The notes under the pieces were generated by a model that searched no databases, was not told the DNA's origin, and saw only the letters and a list, made by a program, of their open reading frames with translations. The position numbers were made by a program, and so were the translations under genes. 64,000 nucleotides of DNA from Aliishimia sp963922415 (GTDB taxonomy: Bacteria > Pseudomonadota > Alphaproteobacteria > Rhodobacterales > Rhodobacteraceae), in assembly GCA_963922415.1 (NCBI GenBank), contig CAWUIP010000003.1:1-64000 (forward strand), read 5' to 3'. Every line of letters starts with the position of its first letter. The stretch's first letter is position 1. Shown one piece after another: positions 18,850-26,651 of the stretch.

Positions 18850-19245
18850 TTATCGGTTGAGAAGTTCCATGAGGCTGGAAGACATGGACCGGGTCTGCTC
18901 GAAAATCTTTAGATTGGCTTCATAACTGCGCTGGGCTTCTCGCGCGTCGGCAAGCTCTATGAGCAAGTTGACGTTTGACCCTTGATAGTGGCCACTTTCG
19001 TCAGCCAATGGATGGCTAGGATCGTAAATTCGGCGCAGTTCGGATGGGTCGAGCCGCAAATTGCCTGGTTTAACGCGATCCAACCCGCCATCGAGCGATA
19101 CTTCCAACTCAAACGAGACGGTCTTACGTCGGAACCCTGGCGTATCTGCATTCGAAATGTTTTCGGAAAGATGCCGCAGACGCAATGCCTGCGCCTGGAG
19201 CCCACTGGTCGTCACGGACAGAGCTTTTGCAAATTCGCTGGCCAT
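18850..19245 (-). CDS. flgC: Flagellar proximal rod protein FlgC
   Basis: 131 residues. It has the rod N-terminal signature (LRHLSENISNADTPGFRRK) and the C-terminal pattern (ADAREAQRSYEANLKIFEQ). It follows flgB by 2 bases. It is a structural rod component. Confidence 0.94.
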   Translation of the reverse strand: MASEFAKALSVTTSGLQAQALRLRHLSENISNADTPGFRRKTVSFELEVSLDGGLDRVKPGNLRLDPSELRRIYDPSHPLADESGHYQGSNVNLLIELADAREAQRSYEANLKIFEQTRSMSSSLMELLNR

Positions 19246-19247
19246 GA

Positions 19248-19637
19248 TTAGCGCCGCGCCACAGACATGTGTAGTATGTTCAATGCCGACCGGTAGATCG
19301 CAATTGCTCGCTCATGTTCCCGCTTTGCGTTAACCGATTCCAGCATTTCACGTTCTATAGATACGGAGTTCCCGTCCGGCGCCGCTTCGCCTCGCACCAA
19401 CATAGTCTCGTCGTTCAGCGTGTTGGGCAGCGACTCATGCATGTGGTCCGGACGCGTGGCAATCATAGCCGTGCGCGGTGTGTTCAGTTCGACCGAGTCC
19501 GCGAAACTCGCAAGTCTCTTCGCGCGGTAACCCGGCGTATCCGCATTCGCCATGTTTTGCGCAGTCAACGCCTGTCGGCGTCCGGCATGGTTGGCCATTT
19601 TGGCCGACATCTGAAAAATTTCTAAGTCCGCAAACAT
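19248..19637 (-). CDS. flgB: Flagellar proximal rod protein FlgB
   Basis: 129 residues from the ATG at 19637, which has GGGAG upstream; a longer reading from 19658 lacks such a site. The rod signature (ALTAQNMANADTPGYRAKR) is at the N-terminus. It is the first gene of the nine-gene operon flgB-flgC-fliE-fliQ-flgF-flgG-flgA-flgH-fliL and is divergent from fliI across an 83-base gap holding a CtrA-like box. Confidence 0.92.
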   Translation of the reverse strand: MFADLEIFQMSAKMANHAGRRQALTAQNMANADTPGYRAKRLASFADSVELNTPRTAMIATRPDHMHESLPNTLNDETMLVRGEAAPDGNSVSIEREMLESVNAKREHERAIAIYRSALNILHMSVARR

Positions 19638-19661
19638 CGGGGTTTCTCCCTCGATCAAAGT

Positions 19662-19676
19662 TCAATCAAGGCTTAA
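19662..19676 (-). promoter_or_regulatory. CtrA-like box between flgB and fliI (TTAA-N7-TTGA)
   Basis: On the minus strand it reads TTAAGCCTTGATTGA, one mismatch to TTAA-N7-TTAA. On the plus strand the same bases continue into TTAACC, a known CtrA half-site form. It could serve both the rod operon and fliI. Inference from motif and position. Confidence 0.5.
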
Positions 19677-19720
19677 CCCTGATTCCTTTAAAAACAGTTT
19701 GCGATAACCCGGAGATGGCT

Positions 19721-21049
19721 ATGAACGCAGAACTGTATGAGCAATTGACCCAGAAGGTACGAAGCCTGTCGCCGATCAAATCGATTGGCCGGGTTGTGGG
19801 AACGGACGGCGGACACATCCAAGTTTCGGGCCTGACCCAGGATGCAAAACTGGCAGATCAAGTCGAAATTGAAGTTGGCCCACAGCGGACGCTGCATGGC
19901 GAGGTTGTGCAGATCCGAAATGACCATGTGGTCGTTATGCCGGATGGAAGTCTTTCTGGTTTATCGCTTGGCAGCCGTGTCACTTGCCAATTCGAACAGT
20001 CGATTGCGCCCACACGCGCTTGGCTGGGTCGACTTGTAGACGCAAATGGGGACCCCTTGGATGGGCGCCCGCTTCAAAGGGGTTTAATTGAGCGCCCGCT
20101 GCAGGCAGAGCCAATACCGGCGGCAGAACGGCAGGGGCTCGGCGAACGTTTCTCGACAGGTTTGGACGCTCTCAACACACTTCTTCCTTTGGTTGCAGGT
20201 CAACGGATCGGTATTTTTGCCGGATCTGGTGTTGGCAAGACGACACTCCTTGGGACGCTCGTCAAAAATCTGAATTGTGACGTGATAGTTGTCGCATTGA
20301 TCGGCGAGCGCGGGCGCGAAGTGCGCCACTTCACACAGGAAGTACTGGGTCTTCAGGGTATGGCCTCATGCGTGGTTGTTGCCGCTACATCAGATCGGCC
20401 AGCTTTGGAGCGGCGGCGATCCGCTTGGACAGCTATGAGCATCGCCGAGCACTTCCGCGATCAAGGCAAATCTGTCTTGTACGTGGCCGATAGCGTTACG
20501 CGATTTGCCGAAGCACATCGCGAAATCGCATCTGCCACGGGCGAAGTTCCCGTCCTACGCGGCCATCCACCTTCGACGCCGCACATGATAACCAAACTTT
20601 GCGAACGCGCCGGCCCTGGCAAAATAGGATCCGGAAGCATAACCGCGGTCTTCACAGTGCTCGTCCAAGGATCAGACATGGAAGAACCGGTTGCAGACAT
20701 GTTGCGCGGCGTTTTGGATGGGCACGTTGTGCTTGATCGAAATATTGCCGAACGTGGCCGTTACCCAGCAATCGACTTACTGAAATCTGTGTCCAGAAGT
20801 CTGCCTGAAGCGGCTTCCGATGACGAAAACGCAATCATCAAAAAAGTGCGCAATCTTATCTCATACTATGAACAAAACGCGATGATGGTTCGCTCCGGGC
20901 TTTACACGCAAGGCAGCGATGTCGAGTTAGATCAAGCGATCAAGTTATGGCCACATCTCGACGACTTCATGGGTGCAACCAACCCGTCGACCGTTTCACA
21001 GAGCTTTGATAAACTGCGCCTTATCCTACGCCGAAACGGTGTCACATAG
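19721..21049 (+). CDS. fliI: Flagellum-specific export ATPase FliI
   Basis: 442 residues. It has the F1-ATPase-like fold with Walker A GSGVGKTT at residues 168-175, the VALIGERGREV strand, and the C-terminal LISYYEQNAMMVRSGLYTQG region. It energises export of flagellar substrates. The ATG at 19721 is chosen because GGAG lies 6 bases upstream; an earlier ATG at 19715 overlaps that site. Its usual partner FliH is not encoded in the window. It stands alone on the plus strand, converging with the DUF1217 gene. Confidence 0.95.
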   Translation: MNAELYEQLTQKVRSLSPIKSIGRVVGTDGGHIQVSGLTQDAKLADQVEIEVGPQRTLHGEVVQIRNDHVVVMPDGSLSGLSLGSRVTCQFEQSIAPTRAWLGRLVDANGDPLDGRPLQRGLIERPLQAEPIPAAERQGLGERFSTGLDALNTLLPLVAGQRIGIFAGSGVGKTTLLGTLVKNLNCDVIVVALIGERGREVRHFTQEVLGLQGMASCVVVAATSDRPALERRRSAWTAMSIAEHFRDQGKSVLYVADSVTRFAEAHREIASATGEVPVLRGHPPSTPHMITKLCERAGPGKIGSGSITAVFTVLVQGSDMEEPVADMLRGVLDGHVVLDRNIAERGRYPAIDLLKSVSRSLPEAASDDENAIIKKVRNLISYYEQNAMMVRSGLYTQGSDVELDQAIKLWPHLDDFMGATNPSTVSQSFDKLRLILRRNGVT

Positions 21050-21157
21050 TTTGATCAATTGGGTCGATCGCAGCTGAGGCAAGTTAGTCGAGCGGTCGCA
21101 AAGTGAAAGAGCTTGCCGTGACGTCTCGTTGCAGCCATCTACTTTACTGGCTTGAGC

Positions 21158-21952
21158 TTAGACCGATCCCTGAAGCAGCGCGAGCGCAATCGACGCTTGA
21201 TCTGTGTTGATTGATGTCGAATTGATTTGCGAAAGTGCAGTATAGCGCGTGATCAGATTTTCTTGCAGTTCCTGGTCGTTGAATTCGGCTGGATCCCGCG
21301 TGCCAAAAACGGCGAAGCTTCGATCCGCAAAAACTTCTGCCTGTTGATCAATGTCAATTTGCCCGAATGAAGAGGGCAGCTGCAAAGCTGTTTCGAAAAG
21401 CTGGCGCATCGGCGGTTGTCCCATGATTTCGAACCAGCGACCCGTTTCAGAGGATTGGCTTTCAGACAGATCCGCGAATGCCCGTTCTGCGTTCAAGGCA
21501 ATACGCAGTGTTTCACTCTGTTGCCCCACGGCGATTTCAAAACTTTGACGCTCATAGTCGGCGATGACATCATCCGCAAAGCCGGGTAACGTGTTCAACC
21601 GAAATTCACCTGGCCCAAAGCCAAAAGCCGCTGAAAAGTCAGAATACCGACTGTCGGCAAACTGCGTGGCGAAAGCGCCATCCGCTGAGGTGCCATCACC
21701 CAAAATTTTCTGAATGAAGAACGTGTTGTCAATATCATCTTGAAGGCCAAATGCTCCAAGCGCGACTGTCAACAACTGCCGGTCTGCCACAAGTTCCTCT
21801 GCTGATTGAATGGATGCAATTTTTTCACGAAAGTGGTCTGTATCACGCTTAAGTTGCGGCGACTCAGAAAATGCTGAAAACTGGCTATCATATGTGTCTT
21901 GAAGAAATTGCCATCCAACAAGACCATCGAACGGGATTGACGGCTGAAACAT
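21158..21952 (-). CDS. DUF1217 family flagellar protein
   Basis: 264 residues. It has the DUF1217 pattern with an N-terminal VGWQFLQDTYDSQFSAFSES and repeated blocks around LGAFGLQDDIDNTFFIQKIL. No signal peptide or membrane segment. DUF1217 proteins occur in alphaproteobacterial flagellar clusters, but their exact role is unsettled. It follows flbT by 11 bases, so it is the fourth gene of the fla-flaF-flbT operon. The 108 bases between it and fliI hold no gene that I can see. Confidence 0.82.
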   Translation of the reverse strand: MFQPSIPFDGLVGWQFLQDTYDSQFSAFSESPQLKRDTDHFREKIASIQSAEELVADRQLLTVALGAFGLQDDIDNTFFIQKILGDGTSADGAFATQFADSRYSDFSAAFGFGPGEFRLNTLPGFADDVIADYERQSFEIAVGQQSETLRIALNAERAFADLSESQSSETGRWFEIMGQPPMRQLFETALQLPSSFGQIDIDQQAEVFADRSFAVFGTRDPAEFNDQELQENLITRYTALSQINSTSINTDQASIALALLQGSV

Positions 21953-21963
21953 TTCGGGCCTCT

Positions 21964-22368
21964 TTACATCTTCGCCGCAGCGAACAAACGGTCTTCCCGT
22001 GGCAGTAAAGTACGCAGATACTTCAGTGACTTATAGTGTTGGCCTTCGATCAGGGCTTGGCTGGCTGCCGCAAGGTTTTTGCGGCTGTCCGGATCTGTGA
22101 ACACTTGGCTAAGCTCTTCTATCTGGCGCAGAAGCTGCAAGTGTACATCCTCAGCGTTCGCGTCACCCGACAGAACTAACTGGACAGCATAGCAAACACG
22201 TTTGACGGGTGTTTTTGCTTCTTCTGGATGAATTGCATCCCGCAGGCGCAAGATGTGTGCGTCCGGCGTCATAATCGAAAGTCTACTGCGACGATCGCCA
22301 TTTTCTATGACAGCGCCGTTGACCAGTACGCGCTCTTTTGGGCTGAGTTTAAGTACAAGACCACTCAC
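21964..22368 (-). CDS. flbT: Flagellin post-transcriptional regulator FlbT
   Basis: 134 residues, matching FlbT with LKLSPKERVLVNGAVIENGD at the N-terminus and YKSLKYLRTLLPRE near the end. In Caulobacter, FlbT acts on the flagellin mRNA leader to limit translation until the hook is complete. Its start overlaps the flaF stop by 4 bases. The flagellin leader in this window carries two stem-loops that could be its target (inference). Confidence 0.92.
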   Translation of the reverse strand: MSGLVLKLSPKERVLVNGAVIENGDRRSRLSIMTPDAHILRLRDAIHPEEAKTPVKRVCYAVQLVLSGDANAEDVHLQLLRQIEELSQVFTDPDSRKNLAAASQALIEGQHYKSLKYLRTLLPREDRLFAAAKM

Positions 22369-22736
22369 GTTCCCGATCCTTCCATTTGCAATCCCCCAAG
22401 GATTGCGGCGTTCACTTCCAACAAAACGACAGCATTTGCTTCATCGCGCAGGACTTTACGCGTGTGTTCGACGGTGAATTCCGCCAAATAGAACAGCCGC
22501 GCGCGCAGATCCGCCGGTAGCTGATTACCGTCTGTTGCGACGTCGACGGCCAGCGTTGTCCAAAGTTTACGATTTTCGTGAAGCGCTTCGATAAGGTGCC
22601 GTTTGTCACCGGATTTTATAGCGCGTTTAAGTCGATGCGTAATTCGAGCGATAACTTCGAACTCAATGCTTCTTGCGGAGCGAATTGCACCTGTACCTGG
22701 CGCATACGCGCGCTGAGCCATTGTGGTTGCTGACAC
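22365..22736 (-). CDS. flaF: Flagellin regulatory protein FlaF
   Basis: 123 residues from a GTG at 22736, which gives the family-like N-terminus MSATTMAQRAY and has AAGGCAGG ending 6 bases upstream. An ATG at 22721 would give 118 residues without a good ribosome site. The core RSARSIEFEVIARITHRLKRA is typical of FlaF. FlaF is needed for flagellin production or secretion and acts opposite to FlbT. It lies between fla and flbT. Confidence 0.9.
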   Translation of the reverse strand: MSATTMAQRAYAPGTGAIRSARSIEFEVIARITHRLKRAIKSGDKRHLIEALHENRKLWTTLAVDVATDGNQLPADLRARLFYLAEFTVEHTRKVLRDEANAVVLLEVNAAILGGLQMEGSGT

Positions 22737-22776
22737 GAGTAACCTGCCTTGCCTTCTGACGTTGTGAACCACGAAG

Positions 22777-22806
22777 GAAGGAGGCGCAGACGTCCACGCC
22801 TCCTTC
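22777..22806 (-). promoter_or_regulatory. Strong stem-loop between fla and flaF
   Basis: Perfect 10-base arms (GAAGGAGGCG and CGCCTCCTTC) enclose 10 bases, 8 bases after the flagellin stop. No U-run follows, so it may be a 3' stabiliser or processing site rather than a simple terminator. The upstream arm in the mRNA includes GGAGG, but the flaF start is about 40 bases further on. Confidence 0.6.
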
Positions 22807-22813
22807 AATCAAC

Positions 22814-24166
22814 TTAACGGAAGAGCTGCAGGATCGACTGCGGCTGCTGGTTCGCAATCGACAGAGCCTGAATACCAAGCTGCTGCTGCGTTTGCAGGGC
22901 CTGCAACCGTGCCGATGCTTCTTGCATGTCCGCATCAACCAACGAACCGATGCCGGTTTTCAGCGAGTCAGTCAGGTTCGAAACGAACTCGGACTGAGTC
23001 TGAATACGGCCTTCGACCGAGCCGAACGCAGCAGACGCATCAATGGCTTGGTTGATCAGTCCATCGATAGCAGCAAGCGCACCTGTTGCGTCATTTTCCA
23101 CGTCAATTGTTGCGATCGCACCTAGACCACCCGAAACAGCGCTCGTGCCTGCTGTACCGCCTGTCTGAACAGCCGCAGTAAAGCCAAACGATGCACCTGT
23201 GCCGTTTGTGATGATCAGTTGGTCAGAACTTGCTGTGTCAACTGTTGCAGAGCTTGTTCCGTTTGTCGCAGCCTCCAAGAAGGAGTTGATCTGATTTGCC
23301 AGATTGCTTGCAACATCAGCCGCACTGTCATCGGCACCTGCAACATACTGGAATGTACGGTCTGCCGGCGACGTACCACCGCCCACAACGTTCACTTCAA
23401 TATCTTCCAGGAAGATCTGATATGTTGCGCCATCTTCAACTTGGTCAATGCTGAAAGATGCAGACGTGCCATCGGCCAAGGCCGTCGCGGCCGTACCACT
23501 TGTGTCCGTCACATCGACGCCAGCAGCAACGAGCATGGTGTATGCAGAACCACCAGTTGCGGCCCCATCTGTAACCGTAACGCCGCCAGCGGCGGAGAAC
23601 ATATCAGTGGTACCAATCGCGGTACCAGCAATTGCAGAGGATGCAGAGCCTGTGACCGACAAGTTTTGACGCGCAACTTCAATGTTTGCCGCGGTCACGT
23701 TGCCGCTGGAGTCACGGTTGAGCGATGACAGAACGTTCATCGGGTCCGTGCTGGAGCCATCGATCAGGTTCAGGCCGTTAAATTGCGCCGCGTTTACAAC
23801 AGACGAGATTTGCTCGCCAAGCGCGTCAATGTCTGCCTGGATCGCGCTGCGATCAACGTTTTCTTCCTGGGCAGCGACAATCCGACCCTTCATTTCGGTC
23901 AAAAGATCGGTGACTGTTTCCGAAGCGTTCCGAGCCAGTGCAACTGTGGATTCACCGAGCGCCAAGCTGTCCGAAATTGCTTGGAAACCGTTGACGTCGG
24001 ATTCCATCACCTTCGAAATCGCCCATACAGCGGAGTTGTCGGCAGCAGAGCCAACTGATTTGCCGGTCGAGATTTCTTTTTGCGTCATCTCGAGGCTGTT
24101 GTTGATGCCTTTAAGCGTTTGAAGCGCGACCATTGCGCTCGTGTTTGTCAAGATACTACTAGACAT
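22814..24166 (-). CDS. Flagellin
   Basis: 450 residues. The conserved N-terminal coil (NTSAMVALQTLKGINNSLEM, then QKEISTGKSVGSAADNSA) and C-terminal coil (ALQTQQQLGIQALSIANQQP, QSILQLFR) flank a Ser/Thr/Ala/Gly-rich variable domain (about residues 165-370), longer than in many Rhodobacterales flagellins. It is the filament subunit, exported unfolded by the type III gate. The leader has a CtrA-like box and two stem-loops; flaF, flbT and a DUF1217 gene follow in order. Confidence 0.95.
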   Translation of the reverse strand: MSSSILTNTSAMVALQTLKGINNSLEMTQKEISTGKSVGSAADNSAVWAISKVMESDVNGFQAISDSLALGESTVALARNASETVTDLLTEMKGRIVAAQEENVDRSAIQADIDALGEQISSVVNAAQFNGLNLIDGSSTDPMNVLSSLNRDSSGNVTAANIEVARQNLSVTGSASSAIAGTAIGTTDMFSAAGGVTVTDGAATGGSAYTMLVAAGVDVTDTSGTAATALADGTSASFSIDQVEDGATYQIFLEDIEVNVVGGGTSPADRTFQYVAGADDSAADVASNLANQINSFLEAATNGTSSATVDTASSDQLIITNGTGASFGFTAAVQTGGTAGTSAVSGGLGAIATIDVENDATGALAAIDGLINQAIDASAAFGSVEGRIQTQSEFVSNLTDSLKTGIGSLVDADMQEASARLQALQTQQQLGIQALSIANQQPQSILQLFR

Positions 24167-24204
24167 GGATTTTCCTTCAGTCTTTAGCGTTTCGCCGATT
24201 CATC

Positions 24205-24251
24205 CCGTCTCGGGAGACGGACCAAAGGTCTTTCTGACCAATGCAAAGACC
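24205..24251 (-). promoter_or_regulatory. Tandem stem-loops in the flagellin mRNA leader
   Basis: Two perfect inverted repeats lie 39-85 bases upstream of the flagellin ATG. One has 7-base arms GGTCTTT/AAAGACC (24227-24251) and the other 7-base arms CCGTCTC/GAGACGG (24205-24220). FlbT in Caulobacter acts on a structured flagellin leader, so these are natural candidates for its target. Inference. Confidence 0.5.
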
Positions 24252-24311
24252 GAGCGTCCGGCCATGCGCCATCCAGTTTCTGAATGCGCTGTCAGGTTTC
24301 GCGCAAACTTC

Positions 24312-24326
24312 CTAATGTTGTGCTAA
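24312..24326 (-). promoter_or_regulatory. CtrA-like box upstream of flagellin (TTAG-N7-TTAG)
   Basis: On the minus strand it reads TTAGCACAACATTAG, both half-sites with G in place of the last A and a 7-base spacer. It lies 146 bases before the flagellin ATG and upstream of the leader stem-loops, leaving room for a promoter between them. Confidence 0.4.
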
Positions 24327-24365
24327 GCGCGTCGTCCCACGTCATTTGCATTTGATACAAACTTA

Positions 24366-24722
24366 TCAGGCGCGTTTTTCGACAGACTGGAGTGGATTTG
24401 TCCGAATCTGATTTTTTTGGCCTCGGCTGTCGTAAGTGTCGAAGGCTCTTCTAATTTCTCGCAACTCGGCCAAGCGTTTGGCGACCGCCCGAATGCCGTC
24501 CAAAGCATTTTCAAGTAGGGCCTGGTTTCGCTGAACCTTCGTATTCACAGGCGCCAATGTATCAGAACTGGCGATTTCAACTGTGTTCAACGCGTCAATC
24601 AGAACCTCTTTCTCTTCAACAATTTCCCCCAACATCTCAAGTTGGCCTGATAGAAGAGCATCGCGCTCGATATCCAACAAGGCGTCGAGTTTTCGGATCA
24701 ATTCGTCTTGTTCACTGGCCAT
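24366..24722 (-). CDS. flgN: FlgN-type flagellar export chaperone
   Basis: 118 residues, predominantly helical, with the FlgN-like organisation: an N-terminal LDALLDIERDALLSGQLEML, a middle VEEKEVLIDALN, and the C-terminal FDTYDSRGQ that is common in FlgN proteins. FlgN protects FlgK and FlgL before export. It overlaps the flgJ-like gene by 11 bases and forms a two-gene operon with it. The name rests on pattern and context; sequence identity in this family is low. Confidence 0.75.
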   Translation of the reverse strand: MASEQDELIRKLDALLDIERDALLSGQLEMLGEIVEEKEVLIDALNTVEIASSDTLAPVNTKVQRNQALLENALDGIRAVAKRLAELREIRRAFDTYDSRGQKNQIRTNPLQSVEKRA

Positions 24723-24990
24723 TCTGGGCCTCCTTCAATGAGTTAAAGATGGCCTCAGACAGGCCAATTCCGCCCGCTTTCGCCATTTGTTCTGCCTGAG
24801 CTTGAACAAGAAAAGACGCAAACTGATCTTCGCCCATTCCTCCACCGAACGACTGTGTTTGCTTGCCCAGCCCCGCAGATTTAAGCATCTCTGCAAGGAA
24901 GGACGCCTCGAATTTCTGCGCCAACGCACGCAGATCAGAATCGCTGTGTTTTGGCTGTACCAAGGGCGTGGACGTATGTTGGATCTGCAT
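24712..24990 (-). CDS. flgJ: FlgJ-like rod-binding protein without a hydrolase domain
   Basis: 92 residues from an ATG with AGGA 7 bases upstream. It holds only the rod-binding domain (LAQKFEASFLAEMLKSAGLG, and GGGMGEDQFASFLVQAQAEQ). The muramidase half found in enteric FlgJ is absent, as is common in Alphaproteobacteria; a separate enzyme must open the peptidoglycan. It is divergent from fliK over about 116 bases. Confidence 0.82.
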   Translation of the reverse strand: MQIQHTSTPLVQPKHSDSDLRALAQKFEASFLAEMLKSAGLGKQTQSFGGGMGEDQFASFLVQAQAEQMAKAGGIGLSEAIFNSLKEAQNGQ

Positions 24991-25106
24991 GAAGATGTCC
25001 TGACAATTGTTCCTACTTTGGTGTGAAAACCACAAAGCGGTAAAAATTTCGGTAACCACTGCACGTGTACAAAAGCGCCACGGAAGAACTCCCGGAGCGT
25101 TAGAAC

Positions 25107-26642
25107 GTGACCCAATTATCGCTTGCAACAGCACTGATGGATTCTGGAAAACCCAGCGCAACATCGGTCGCGAAGCCGTCTTCTTTGGACGGACGACCAG
25201 CTGGAAAACCGGCTGATACCAAGTTTGCCGACGTTATGGATGCGGCGAACACTTCGACTGGCACGGCCAGTGATGTCGAAGCCGCACCACCTGAAGAGGG
25301 TGCAAAAGACCCATCCGTCACAGACCAAGAACATCAAGAAGACCCAGGACCAAACGGCGATGTTCCTGAGTTTGCTGATGCAGATGCCATCCAGGATCGG
25401 GAACTGCTTGATACAGCAAAAAAGGCAGTCGAGCCAACAGTTCGATCCCCTGATGCCGTTTCCACATCTGCCGTACCAACGCGCACGGCCGACGCGGAGG
25501 CGGAGAAAGTTCTCAACGATACCAGCGCCGAACTTAAATCACTCCACGGTTCACAGCTTTTTGTGGCATCGGAGGTGGGGGCGGTCACCCCCCACACTTC
25601 GAAATTCGTTGATGGTAAAGAGGTTAAGGTATCCACGGGTGATCTGACCAACGGAATGGCCGGCATCGCGCGCGTAGGTTCAGGGGGCAACGATCCCAAG
25701 GCGTTGGCGAACCAAGGTGTGTCAGCGCAAGCAAATAGTGCATCGACGGTCTCGGCCGTCGCAGTGCAGTCTGCCCTATCGCAGAGCGATGCGATGCTTG
25801 ACACTGCGTTCGTCCCAGTCGGTGCTCCGTCGCGCGGAAGCACAGAGGGCCTGACGCCAAACCCAGGTAGTCAAGCGCTGTCAACTTCGCCTGAAAAGGT
25901 TCTTACAGTTCAAGAAATACACGCGGATGACGTGCGAATTGGCGCAGAACGCGCGTTGCAAAAGGCGGACGCAGCAGCTGTGGCAGATGATATCCCGGCA
26001 CCGCAAAGCGCGGCCGAGACAAACGCAGCGGCGAAAGCGCCGGCTGCAGCCCTGGCAACGGCAACACAAGCCTTATCTGTCCAGTCTGCTGCGCAAGCTC
26101 TTCAAGAAAAAGAACAAAACAAGCTTGTTGCCAAGACTGAGTTGGAAGCAATGCACATTGATCTGAGAGGTTCATCCAACCAGAGCGCATCCGTCATCGG
26201 GACCACCAGCGCACCACAGCAACCTGGCCTCGCGCGTCACCTCGCCTTCCAGATTGCAGATGCGATGCGTGCCAACCCGGACCGTCCAATAGAACTCGCA
26301 TTGTCGCCGAAGGAGCTGGGAACGGTTCGTCTCACAATCTCCGCGGCTGATGGAAATGTGGCACTACACGTCGTGGCGGAGCGGCCCGAAACACTCGATT
26401 TGATGCGGCGCAACTCTGAAGCTTTGCTTCGAGACCTTGGTGAGCTCGGCTTTACCTCCATAGATCTGGCTTTCGGGCAAGGCGGGTCCGCCGAAGAAAA
26501 TGCGAACGATGAAAGCGCTGCAAATGGCTCTTCACCTGGTGCCGACCTCGCGTCCGATGAAGCCTCTGATGAAGCGCTCGACGTCGCGGTGACGCCGGCA
26601 ATCCAAATTGATGGGGCCAATGGCCTCGATATCCGAATTTAG
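25107..26642 (+). CDS. fliK: Flagellar hook-length control protein FliK
   Basis: 511 residues from a GTG with GGAG 9 bases upstream. The first 390 residues are low-complexity and rich in Ala, Ser, Thr and Asp, as expected for the molecular-ruler part. The C-terminal Flg_hook domain (about residues 392-460) contains RPIELALSPKELGTVRLTIS and the FTSIDLAFGQGG stretch. It measures hook length and switches FlhB specificity. It forms an operon with flgD, 9 bases downstream. Confidence 0.9.
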   Translation: MTQLSLATALMDSGKPSATSVAKPSSLDGRPAGKPADTKFADVMDAANTSTGTASDVEAAPPEEGAKDPSVTDQEHQEDPGPNGDVPEFADADAIQDRELLDTAKKAVEPTVRSPDAVSTSAVPTRTADAEAEKVLNDTSAELKSLHGSQLFVASEVGAVTPHTSKFVDGKEVKVSTGDLTNGMAGIARVGSGGNDPKALANQGVSAQANSASTVSAVAVQSALSQSDAMLDTAFVPVGAPSRGSTEGLTPNPGSQALSTSPEKVLTVQEIHADDVRIGAERALQKADAAAVADDIPAPQSAAETNAAAKAPAAALATATQALSVQSAAQALQEKEQNKLVAKTELEAMHIDLRGSSNQSASVIGTTSAPQQPGLARHLAFQIADAMRANPDRPIELALSPKELGTVRLTISAADGNVALHVVAERPETLDLMRRNSEALLRDLGELGFTSIDLAFGQGGSAEENANDESAANGSSPGADLASDEASDEALDVAVTPAIQIDGANGLDIRI

Positions 26643-26651
26643 GGGCCTTTT

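Noticed and set aside
19673..19691. TTAA-N11-TTAA between flgB and fliI as the CtrA site
   Set aside because: The spacing is wrong; the overlapping TTAA-N7-TTGA arrangement fits better.
23219..24122. Plus-strand open frames opposite the flagellin gene (146-169 codons)
   Set aside because: They are shadows of a low-complexity gene; no start signal or domain.
24167..24365. Sigma-54 or sigma-28 promoter upstream of flagellin
   Set aside because: No acceptable GG-N10-GC pair or TAAA/GCCGATAA pair was found by eye.
24991..25106. GTAA-N8-GTAA element between the flgJ-like gene and fliK as a sixth CtrA box
   Set aside because: The spacer is 8 rather than 7 bases and both half-sites have mismatches.
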